From contig NZ_KI669454.1 of the NCBI RefSeq assembly GCF_000507845.1, positions 844,604 through 908,603 on the forward strand: a stretch of 64,000 nucleotides of DNA, written 5' to 3'. Under the pieces are notes generated by a model that was given only the letters and a program-made list of their open reading frames with translations, was not told the DNA's origin and did not search any database. Made by a program: the position numbers and the translations under genes. Of this stretch, positions 20,301-27,205 are shown in pieces (position 1 is the stretch's first letter; each line of letters begins with the position of its first letter). The stretch is from Helicobacter macacae MIT 99-5501 (GTDB lineage: Bacteria; Campylobacterota; Campylobacteria; Campylobacterales; Helicobacteraceae).

Positions 20301-20761
20301 CTAATTGCTAGCAGGGTTACCATTTGGTCGATAAACGCTCCTGTGCCACCTGCACAAGAGCCATTCATTCTCTCCTCACTTCCTCCGCTCAAAAATAAGA
20401 TTTTGGCATCTTCCCCACCTAGCTCGATAACCGCATCTGTATCTGGCTCCAAAAACTTCACTGCTTCTGCGGTGGCAAACACTTCTTGGACAAAATCTAT
20501 GCCAACTGCTTTTGCTATGCCAAATCCTGCCGAACCACTTAGGGCTACTTTTAGTTCGCGCGTGCCGACTATATCGCGCAAATCAGTGATGATTTCTATG
20601 GCTTTTTCTCTCACTTTTGAGTAGTGTCGCTCATATCGCTTATAGATGATTTTCTCCCCGTCCAAAAGCGCGATTTTTGCCGTAGTAGAGCCGACATCTA
20701 TGCCAAGAAGTAAAGGTTGAAGTAATGTGGAATTTGCAGTTTGCGTGATTATTTGCGACAT
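17306..20761 (-). CDS. Large BadF/BadG/BcrA-type ATPase, dehydratase activase with two ASKHA domains
   Basis: ATP-driven one-electron activator of the kind that powers radical 2-hydroxyacyl-CoA dehydratases and double-cubane-cluster reductases. Two ASKHA ATPase domains are fused: the first with GIDVGSTTAKIALLDG (about 19-34), NGSCAGGTGAFID and ASRCGVFAKTD; the second with GVDCGSTTTKIILLD (about 370), NEACSSGCGSFIE and GSRCTVFMNSS. The Cys residues in these motifs fit the inter-subunit [4Fe-4S] site. A DUF2229-like domain follows with DTVCYPAKLMHGH and LCGRPYHIDPEINHG. The protein is 1151 residues, and the remaining C-terminal half is the next gene. The metabolic role in Helicobacter is not known to me. 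Confidence 0.8.
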   Translation of the reverse strand: MSQIITQTANSTLLQPLLLGIDVGSTTAKIALLDGEKIIYKRYERHYSKVREKAIEIITDLRDIVGTRELKVALSGSAGFGIAKAVGIDFVQEVFATAEAVKFLEPDTDAVIELGGEDAKILFLSGGSEERMNGSCAGGTGAFIDQMVTLLAISAQEFDEISLNHSKIYPVASRCGVFAKTDVQPLLNQGVDKSNIAASIFQAVVNQTISGLAQGRKITGKVLFLGGPLFFYKGLQERFAKTLQEDYEKSESYERAKNKNPSHTQNTQNPAKSIKPFCAVFPDFAPYAVAIGVARCASESSKTFSCDSLLERLEQSKNTASRNKYLKPLFASQKELDDFNARHKKASLKIIDIDEAFEANGGKPIEAYLGVDCGSTTTKIILLDSANNILYQYYNSNEGNPASVIHSQLKHIYKHYGAQIFIKGSAVTGYGEELIKSGFGLDAGIVETMAHLKAAQFFNPKVDFIIDIGGQDMKCFYIRNGTIDSIMLNEACSSGCGSFIETFARSMGHSVSEFATLGLKSKHPVELGSRCTVFMNSSVKEAQKEGASIEDISAGLSMSVVKNAIYKVIRARDADDLGQQIVVQGGTFLNDAVLRSFEIEIARNVIRPEISGLMGAFGAALYAKSLGLDKSSILDEHDLEHFSHSASATNCKICGNNCHLTINKFNDSKGARKFISGNRCDKPLGIKKQSTLPNMYEYKLNRLKDLTNYKLYENPSQNPKYKGKIGIPLGLNMYENLPFWHKLFSELGFEVVVSKFSSKDTYQKGQYSIPSDTVCYPAKLMHGHIEDLLEQGVEAIFYPCMSKGFQNSQNHQDSSTKSYNCPVVAYYPELLANNVDKLKEVRFYYPYFGLHKKDNFYRKSSRFFGEMFRDFAKSKSDKKGLKSALKNTLKSTIKTTSKMLGLKDFSQKELKAALDSAYRFREEWLADIRTRGEEILQIIKEQNLKAIVLCGRPYHIDPEINHGIDKLINSLGLVVLSEDTIAHLAHAKDLQILNQWSYHSRLYNAAQFVCENENIELVQLVSFGCGIDSITTDEVREILESKGRFYTQLKIDEISNLGAVKIRIRSLIAAMELASQNHKQDSKQLEAKSSLMDSSVLKTQFNSAVFATKIDNANSTNSEQSIIFRKRANMAFPSVLATRQNLATQATKENA

Positions 20762-21217
20762 TTTGTTTTGCCCTTTTTTAGATTTTGCGCTTTATTTATT
20801 AGATTTTGTAAGCCGTATTTAGACATTGGAGATTTTGGTGTTTTTTGATTGTTTCTAGTCCATATTTTGAGATTTTTTTAGAATTAAAGCCCAACTTTTG
20901 ATAGTTAGAATCGACAAAGCAATGGCGAAATTGTAGCAAAATAAAGGCAAAAATCGTGCCTTAAGTCTTGTAATTTTCACTTTATAAAAAACAAATTTTA
21001 TTTAGTCAAAATTGCTCGTTTGTTTTGCGACAAATAAAAGAGTGAATTTGCGCTAAACATAAAGCTGTTTTTATGAAGTATATTTACCAAAATTGGGCTC
21101 AATCATTAAGAGGGCGTAGAGATTTTGGCAAGATTTTGCTATAATTGATTTTTGTTTTATCCACAATAATAGTCCATTAAAGCACGCAAAATCAAAATCT
21201 CACAAAAGGACACAAAT
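20762..21217. other. Divergent intergenic region with fliQ promoter candidate
   Basis: AT-rich spacer between the activase gene and fliQ. On the plus strand TGCTATAAT (TATAAT at 21140-21145) lies 72 bp before fliQ and is the best promoter here. I see no clear promoter for the leftward gene and no gene or stable hairpin in the rest. Confidence 0.5.
21140..21145 (+). promoter_or_regulatory. Candidate extended -10 (TGCTATAAT) for fliQ-murB
   Basis: Consensus TATAAT with upstream TGC, about 72 bp before the fliQ ATG. No sigma-54 (GG-N10-GC) or sigma-28 pattern was seen, suggesting housekeeping control as expected for an early flagellar export gene. Confidence 0.6.
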
Positions 21218-21484
21218 ATGGAAGAGCAGCTTGTCGCCCTTGCGATTGAAACCTACAAAATCACACTTCTTATCTCACTTCCCATTCTTGCCACAGGGCT
21301 TATCATCGGGCTTTTAATCAGCATTTTCCAAGCCACCACTCAAATCAATGAAATGACACTCTCTTTTGTGCCAAAGATTTTGGGCGTAATCGCTGTGATT
21401 GTGCTTACGATGCCGTGGATGCTAAATATGCTAAGCGATTACACGACAAATATCATCAAACTTATCCCTAAATTTATAGGCTAG
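21218..21484 (+). CDS. fliQ: Flagellar export apparatus protein FliQ
   Basis: Small inner-membrane component of the flagellar type III export gate, working with FliP and FliR. It has 88 residues, two transmembrane helices (about 16-40 and 52-72) and the family pattern LISIFQATTQINEMTLSFVPKI. Length is normal. AAAGGAC precedes the ATG. It is followed by murB after 69 bp, the same order as in H. pylori; no other flagellar structural genes are near. Confidence 0.95.
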   Translation: MEEQLVALAIETYKITLLISLPILATGLIIGLLISIFQATTQINEMTLSFVPKILGVIAVIVLTMPWMLNMLSDYTTNIIKLIPKFIG

Positions 21485-21553
21485 ATTTTGCTATAAAAGC
21501 AACATTTTCAAACGCAAAATCTTAAGCAAAATTAAACAAGATAAAATCCTAAA

Positions 21554-22744
21554 ATGTTTCTAAAAATCATAAATTTTGCCACTTACACAAGCCTAAAAAT
21601 CGGCACTCCACTGCCTGTGTGGGTGCTAGAGAGAAGCGATGAAGTCGCCTTTGGGGCATTGGGCTCGCACAAGGTGTGGGATAGATTAGACAAACTAGAA
21701 AAAGATTTTTTAGAAAAATTGACACAAGCAAAATCTAACACTAAAGCTGATTTATCGCATACTAATTTAGACTTATCCTCTTTAGCAAGTGATTTTATAA
21801 GTTTAAATAGTGATTTGGGGAATGATTTGGCAAGCGAAGAGTTAAGCTCAAATGAGATTTTGGAAAATGAGATTTTGGAGGGCAAAATCTCAAGTAGTGA
21901 GATTTTTAAGACAAAGCAAAGCACTTGTGGCAAACAACAGCAATCCCTAAAATCCCTATACACCTGCATAGGCAATGGCTATAATCTCCTTGTATCGCCA
22001 AATGCTAAGCACTTGGTTATGCTCTCTTCCGAGTTTGATTATATTTTGACAAAAGATACTTTGCAAAATCCAAAAGATTCTAGCGAGGTTATTGAGGTGG
22101 GTGGCAAAACTAGCTCTTCAAGCCTTTTTAGATTTTGTAAGCAGCATAATTTAGGTGGGCTAGAGTTTTTGCGCTCATTGCCGGGGAGTGTGGGCGGATT
22201 AGTCAAAATGAATGCTGGAATGAAGCAATATGAGATAAAAGATACGCTACTAGAAGTCTGCATAGATGGTATCTGGCGCAGTGATTTTGCCCTAAGCTAT
22301 CGCTCTAGCGATATAGCAGGCATAATAAGCGCGGCTAGATTTCGCCTAAAAAAAGGCTTTGATTCTAGCTTGCTAGCGCAGTTTCAAGCGATGAGAAGCA
22401 CCCACCCCAAAGAGCCAAGCTGTGGGAGCTGCTTTAGAAATCCTAGCGGGGATTATGCAGGTAGGCTAATAGAAGCTGTGGGGCTAAAAGGTGCTAAGCA
22501 AAATGGAGTAGGGTTTAGCTCACACCACGCAAATTTTTTGGTAAATTTTGGCACAAAATCCACTCAAGCAAGTCCTACTCAAGTAGATTCCACTCAAACA
22601 AATTCCACCAAAACAAACTTCACTAAGATAGATTCTTGCCAAGCGGAGTTTGCAGACGCGCTAGCGATGATAGAGCTAGCAAAAAAGCGCGTAAAAGAGC
22701 GATTTGGCATAGAGCTAGTCCCTGAAGTGCAAATCGTGCACTAA
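21554..22744 (+). CDS. murB: UDP-N-acetylenolpyruvoylglucosamine reductase MurB
   Basis: FAD- and NADPH-dependent reduction of UDP-GlcNAc-enolpyruvate to UDP-MurNAc for peptidoglycan. Recognisable parts are the N-terminal FAD-binding region (TYTSLKIGTPLPVWVLE, then IGNGYNLLVS), SLPGSVGGLVKMNAGM, and HPKEPSCGSCFRNPSGDYAGRLIE, which contains the proton-donor Ser, then GFSSHHANFLVN. Epsilonproteobacterial MurB is about 260 residues; this one has 396. A Ser/Leu/Glu/Lys-rich insert of about 85 residues (around 45-130) interrupts the first domain, and a Thr/Ser-rich insert lies around 335-360. Both are in frame and look like added surface loops. The start ATG has only a weak ribosome binding site. 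Confidence 0.9.
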   Translation: MFLKIINFATYTSLKIGTPLPVWVLERSDEVAFGALGSHKVWDRLDKLEKDFLEKLTQAKSNTKADLSHTNLDLSSLASDFISLNSDLGNDLASEELSSNEILENEILEGKISSSEIFKTKQSTCGKQQQSLKSLYTCIGNGYNLLVSPNAKHLVMLSSEFDYILTKDTLQNPKDSSEVIEVGGKTSSSSLFRFCKQHNLGGLEFLRSLPGSVGGLVKMNAGMKQYEIKDTLLEVCIDGIWRSDFALSYRSSDIAGIISAARFRLKKGFDSSLLAQFQAMRSTHPKEPSCGSCFRNPSGDYAGRLIEAVGLKGAKQNGVGFSSHHANFLVNFGTKSTQASPTQVDSTQTNSTKTNFTKIDSCQAEFADALAMIELAKKRVKERFGIELVPEVQIVH

Positions 22745-22808
22745 AAGTGCGCGTAAAATCACCTAACACGATAAAGCCTAAAGCGACTAAAATGCGCAAA
22801 AACACAAT

Positions 22809-22833
22809 TCTTAAAAGCAATGTCTGCATTGCT
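22809..22833 (-). terminator. Possible terminator of the leftward uptake operon
   Basis: AGCAATG-TCTG-CATTGCT (22816-22833) forms a perfect 7-bp hairpin. Read on the minus strand it is followed by TTTTAAG. It lies just past the ATPase gene stop (22854), between convergent genes. The stem is modest and the T-run short. Confidence 0.4.
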
Positions 22834-22853
22834 GCAATTTGCTATGACTTGGG

Positions 22854-23831
22854 CTATATCCGCACGATAAATTCTTGGCAATCAAAATTTGCGCCCATAG
22901 AGTGTAGCTCCAAAGGCACGCCATATAGGCTACTTAAATGCGCTTCATCTAGCAATTCCCTCCCACCAAAAATGCCATTAGAAAATCCCTCGCCTAACGC
23001 GCAGGCAGTTATAAAATCGTGATTTTGTATTTTTGCAGAATCTTTTGAAAAATCCACTTTAAAATCCACTTTCGCGCAAGATTTTGTAGAATCTATTTTT
23101 GAGATTAGCAAAACTTTGTTGGACAAAAACAGCGCGTGGGCAGGGAAATGTGTATTTATGATGATAGCACAGCCCTGCTTGCTTAAATCTTTTAGCATAT
23201 CAAGGATTGTTTTTTGGTTTGCAAAGTCAAGATTTGATTCTGGCTCATCTAGGACTAAAATCTTTGGTCGTTTGACTAAAGCGCGAGCAAAAAGCACCAT
23301 TTGAAGTTCGCCTCCACTTAGAGAAGCGCAGTTTTTTGTTTTTAGATGAGCGATTTTTAGCTCATCTAGCACTTGGCTTGCTTTTTCAAAGTCGCTTTTT
23401 TTGGGCATCAGCGTGATATGTGAGTTTAGCCCTAGCGTTACCATTTCTAGTGCGCTTATGGCTAGAGGGATACCTTTGTTTTGAGCGACATAGGCTATGT
23501 TATCCCACATTTTTGCCTGCCTTGCACCTTGAGAGTGGCTTATATTCACTCCATTTAGTCGCACTTCTCCGCTTGTGGCTTTTATAAATCCCAAAAGGCA
23601 TTTTAGTAGTGTCGTTTTCCCCGCTCCATTGCGTCCTAGCACACTTAGGATTTCGCCTGCTTGGAGGGAAAAATTTATATTTGAGAGGATTTTGCTAGTG
23701 CGTGAGAAGTTTAGATTTTTTACTTCAAGCAGTGGTGGATTTGGTGCAAGATTTGGCACAAGTGTAGTTGTGGCGTGATTTATGGTGCGAGTCGTGTCGC
23801 AGTGGATTTTATCGTGCTTTGGCATAGTCAT
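22854..23831 (-). CDS. fecE: FecE-type ABC transporter ATP-binding protein
   Basis: ATPase of an iron-siderophore/haem/cobalamin/nickel type importer. Walker A GRNGAGKTTLLK, signature LSGGELQMV, Walker B ILVLDEPESNLD and the His switch NTHFPAH are all intact. The 325 residues include about 30 N-terminal and 55 C-terminal residues beyond the usual core of about 255. It starts inside the permease stop (ATGA overlap, 23828-23831) with AAGGAGGAG upstream, so translation is coupled. It is last in the operon receptor - receptor - permease - ATPase. Substrate is unresolved. The symbol is by analogy to Helicobacter fecDE. Confidence 0.85.
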   Translation of the reverse strand: MTMPKHDKIHCDTTRTINHATTTLVPNLAPNPPLLEVKNLNFSRTSKILSNINFSLQAGEILSVLGRNGAGKTTLLKCLLGFIKATSGEVRLNGVNISHSQGARQAKMWDNIAYVAQNKGIPLAISALEMVTLGLNSHITLMPKKSDFEKASQVLDELKIAHLKTKNCASLSGGELQMVLFARALVKRPKILVLDEPESNLDFANQKTILDMLKDLSKQGCAIIINTHFPAHALFLSNKVLLISKIDSTKSCAKVDFKVDFSKDSAKIQNHDFITACALGEGFSNGIFGGRELLDEAHLSSLYGVPLELHSMGANFDCQEFIVRI

Positions 23832-24922
23832 AGCCTTACTCCTCCTTTGTTTTTGTGCAATATATAAATAAAAAACGGCGCACCCACAATCGCACTCAAA
23901 ATCGATATAGGAATCTCACTAGCACTAAGAGAGCGTGAGATAATATCTATGAGGGTTAAAAATCCAGCACCCAAAATCGCGCTTAAGCCCAAAACTCTAG
24001 AGTTTTCACTTCCCACAAGTAGCCTAGCGATATGTGGGATAAGTAGCCCTATCCAGCCTATCACGCCACACAGACACACACTCACGCTTACGATAATCGT
24101 GCAAGATAAAATCACGCCTGCCCTCAAAGCATTTAGATTTACCCCTAGACTTTTTGCTTCTTCTTCACTTAGGGCGAGTAGATTTAGCTTCCAGCGCAGG
24201 GCAAAAAGCACCACACAGCCCAAAGCCACCACGATAAGTCCAGCCCCTAGCTGTGCGCTCCACACGCGTGAGAGAGAGCCCAAAAGCCAATAAGTGATAC
24301 TAGGAAGTGTGTCTTGCGGGTCGGCTAGGTATTTCACAAGACTTACTAGGCTAGAAAAAAGTGCAGATATGATAATCCCGCTTAGCACCATACTCACGCT
24401 ACTTAAGCTGACAAAGCGCGAATAGCTTACCGCTACTACAAGCACGAGAGACACTATCCCAAAGCAAAATCCAAATGCGCACACCCCTACCATATTAAGC
24501 CCAAGCATAAGTGCTAGCACCGCGCCAAAGCTACTTGCATTTGTTACGCCCAAAATATCAGGTGTGGCTAGAGGATTTCTAAAAAGACTTTGAAATGCAC
24601 AACCACACATACTTAGCCCAGCACCTACGATAAGTGCTAACAGCACGCGAGGAGCGCGAAAATCTAGCAAGATAACTCGTTGCAAATACTCTTGCTGTGA
24701 TTGTGTGCTATGAGTGCTGCTAAGCGTGTCAAAAAGCATAGAGACAACCTCGCTAAAAGCGATAGGATAGCGACCGCTTGATAATGCCAAAAGTGCTATG
24801 CACACCATAGCAATGATAGCTAGAGTATAAGCAAGTGCGGTTTTTGTAGATTTTGGGTGTGTTGTGTGATTGCTTTGCTTAGATTTTGCTTTCATTGTGG
24901 ATTTTCCTTTAGTCGTTTTCAT
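23828..24922 (-). CDS. fecD: FecCD-type ABC transporter permease
   Basis: Inner-membrane permease of the FecCD/BtuC family, which works as a homodimer with ten helices per subunit. Family motifs are GAGLSMCGCAFQSLFRNPLA (about 99-118) with the conserved NPLATPDILG, SLGVNLNALRAG, the coupling segment, and CGVIGWIGLLIPHIAR. The protein is 364 residues with about 25 extra Lys/Thr/Ser-rich N-terminal residues. It begins 42 bp after the second receptor gene and overlaps the ATPase start by 4 bp. The periplasmic binding protein for this importer is probably the divergently transcribed gene at 31408. Confidence 0.9.
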   Translation of the reverse strand: MKTTKGKSTMKAKSKQSNHTTHPKSTKTALAYTLAIIAMVCIALLALSSGRYPIAFSEVVSMLFDTLSSTHSTQSQQEYLQRVILLDFRAPRVLLALIVGAGLSMCGCAFQSLFRNPLATPDILGVTNASSFGAVLALMLGLNMVGVCAFGFCFGIVSLVLVVAVSYSRFVSLSSVSMVLSGIIISALFSSLVSLVKYLADPQDTLPSITYWLLGSLSRVWSAQLGAGLIVVALGCVVLFALRWKLNLLALSEEEAKSLGVNLNALRAGVILSCTIIVSVSVCLCGVIGWIGLLIPHIARLLVGSENSRVLGLSAILGAGFLTLIDIISRSLSASEIPISILSAIVGAPFFIYILHKNKGGVRL

Positions 24923-24964
24923 TTATTGCTACATAAATCACATACATAAATCACAAATAATGAG

Positions 24965-27151
24965 CTAGTATTTCCACACATATTTTAGTGTGAAGTTTCG
25001 TGCAGGTTCTACTAGAGGGTTTGTGATAGAGTATGAGGCTTTTATCTCCTCAAACACTACGGGATTTCGCCCTATGGTGTTAAAGAGATTTGACACACCA
25101 AAGATTAGCTCCATATCTTTCATATTATGTTTAAACGCACCTAGCTTTAGCCCTGCGTAAATATCACTCATCATATAGCCCTTACTCCTGCGCTCTTGCG
25201 TGTTGTCTATGCGCCATTTATCCGCATAAAATCTCTGCACTATCCCAAAATACACTCTATCAAAGTTAAACTTCACGGTTAGATTTCCATAAAGTGGCGC
25301 GATATAGGCTATTGGCTTATGATTGCTTATATCCATTCCGTAGTTATATGCAAGCACATAGCCTAGCTCTATCATAGAGTCCAAAAAGCTATGCCTGCCC
25401 TCTAGCTCCGCTCCAGCGATATATGCCTTGCCTATGTTTTGATATTTTCTAGCATTTGTTTGCAAAATACTATCAAAGTAAGTCGCACCAAGTGCGATTT
25501 TGTCGTGATAGTAGGTAAAAAACCCTACAAGTGAAGCATAGTGATTATCCGTATGCACGCGAAATCCTAGTTCTGCGGTTTGGGAGTATTCAGGATGCAA
25601 AGTCGGGTTTATCATTGTTGGGGGATTGCCAGCAGAGACGGAGTAGCGATAGCTATATGAGTCTTTGAAGTTGTGGCTTAGATTGATGACATTGCTAATG
25701 TAGTCTGTGATAAACCACACACTTCCTAGAGAGCCTGTGATAGCTCCGCTGTGTAGTATGTCATTATCATCAAGTTGTTTTGTTAGCGCGGCTTGAGTGG
25801 AATTAGTTGGATTAGAATTTTCGCTAGACATTCTCTCTTTGCCAACGGTGGATAAAAAATAATCCCCTCTAATCGCACCTGATAAAATCCACCTATCAAA
25901 TACTTTCCAATCATCTTTTACAAATAGCGCAAAATCTGTGTTTGTGCTAGGGCGAGCAGCGATATTTACACTACCTGTGGCGTTTGTGCCATTTCCATTG
26001 TGAAAAATCTGCCTTGTGCCTCTAGGATTTATCGCGCTTACTATTTCCACGCCATATCCCAAAGAGTGCTTGCCAGCGGTGCTATCAAAGATGATTTTAA
26101 ATCCTGCTATGTTGTTATTATAAACTTGTTGTTGGATATTTGTTTTGCTTGCGCCATAAGTGGAGTTTGAGCGGTAGTTCCAAATGTCTGTGTCCCAATG
26201 CCGAATATATGCGTATATATCCATAGAGTTGGCAAAAGATAGATTTTTTTTAAGCGCACCTAGTCGTAGGTAGTATTCTCTAAGCGGAATCTCACTTACA
26301 TAGATTCCATAAGAACTGCCCGGTGCCGCGCTCACTCCAGCTCCACCACCTGCGCGGTGAGATTCTATGCTTGAGTAGCGTCCTTGCGCGTAGTAGCGAG
26401 TGTTGCTTTTTGTCGTGTAGCCGACATTAAAGTCCAAATTAAACGCATTGTAGTTGGAGTTTTTTGCTTTTAGGTATTTGCCACCCTCTTGGATTGGCGT
26501 TAGATAATCCCCACCGATTCTACCACTTACACCTACTAGCAAATCCCAGCCACCTCCACCACCCAAAATCTCTGCCCTTCCAGCTACGCCGTTATTTACG
26601 CTTTGGTATTCTAGTGAGCGTAGTCTCGCTGTGGCTTTGAAGTCTTTGCCACCAAGATTGTAGTTGCTTTTTCTAGAGCGAAAATTGATTAGCCCATTTA
26701 TGCCGTAGTTGCCATATAGTGAGCCAGCCGAACCACGAATGACTTCAATAGAATCAAACTGATTTACATCAAGCACATTAAAATCTAGCGTGCTTCGTCC
26801 CGTGAAAGGCACGCCATCTATCATTATGAGTGTGTAGCCGTTATTAGAGTTTTGCCCGCGCACGCTTATTTGTCCATTTACTCCACCGCTTCGTGAGTAA
26901 AGCACGCTAGGCACGCTCTCTAGCGCGGTTTGTGCGCCACCTAGTGAGATTTTCTCTAGCAAGGTGTCTTTTGAGACAATAGATATTTGCCTACTTTGTA
27001 GCTCTAATGGCAAGCTGCTTAATCCTATTTGAGCTCCTTTGTTTGCGCTTACAGTTACGCGCTCTAGCTCGTGGGTTTCTACATTTTGGGATTCTAGCGC
27101 GTATATTTGGGATAGTAGCGTTGCAGAAATTGCTAGTGTTTTTGCTTTCAT
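24965..27151 (-). CDS. TonB-dependent outer-membrane receptor (second of a tandem pair)
   Basis: 728 residues: signal peptide (1-18), TonB-box-like ELERVTVSA (about 28-36), plug domain with ALESVPSVLYSRSGGVNGQI, VRGQNSN and IEVIRGSAGSLYG, then a 22-strand barrel ending in ARNFTLKYVWKY with terminal aromatic residue. It is a close paralogue of the upstream receptor: the plug and the last 40 residues are nearly identical even at DNA level, while extracellular-loop regions differ. The gap to the upstream receptor is 54 bp and to the permease 42 bp, so all belong to one operon. The ligand (Fe-siderophore, haem, Ni/Co chelate or cobalamin) cannot be told from sequence. Confidence 0.85.
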   Translation of the reverse strand: MKAKTLAISATLLSQIYALESQNVETHELERVTVSANKGAQIGLSSLPLELQSRQISIVSKDTLLEKISLGGAQTALESVPSVLYSRSGGVNGQISVRGQNSNNGYTLIMIDGVPFTGRSTLDFNVLDVNQFDSIEVIRGSAGSLYGNYGINGLINFRSRKSNYNLGGKDFKATARLRSLEYQSVNNGVAGRAEILGGGGGWDLLVGVSGRIGGDYLTPIQEGGKYLKAKNSNYNAFNLDFNVGYTTKSNTRYYAQGRYSSIESHRAGGGAGVSAAPGSSYGIYVSEIPLREYYLRLGALKKNLSFANSMDIYAYIRHWDTDIWNYRSNSTYGASKTNIQQQVYNNNIAGFKIIFDSTAGKHSLGYGVEIVSAINPRGTRQIFHNGNGTNATGSVNIAARPSTNTDFALFVKDDWKVFDRWILSGAIRGDYFLSTVGKERMSSENSNPTNSTQAALTKQLDDNDILHSGAITGSLGSVWFITDYISNVINLSHNFKDSYSYRYSVSAGNPPTMINPTLHPEYSQTAELGFRVHTDNHYASLVGFFTYYHDKIALGATYFDSILQTNARKYQNIGKAYIAGAELEGRHSFLDSMIELGYVLAYNYGMDISNHKPIAYIAPLYGNLTVKFNFDRVYFGIVQRFYADKWRIDNTQERRSKGYMMSDIYAGLKLGAFKHNMKDMELIFGVSNLFNTIGRNPVVFEEIKASYSITNPLVEPARNFTLKYVWKY

Positions 27152-27205
27152 TAGTTTTCCTTAAGTTTTTTTTGCTTAGTTATTGCCACAGTTGCAAGCG
27201 ATGAG

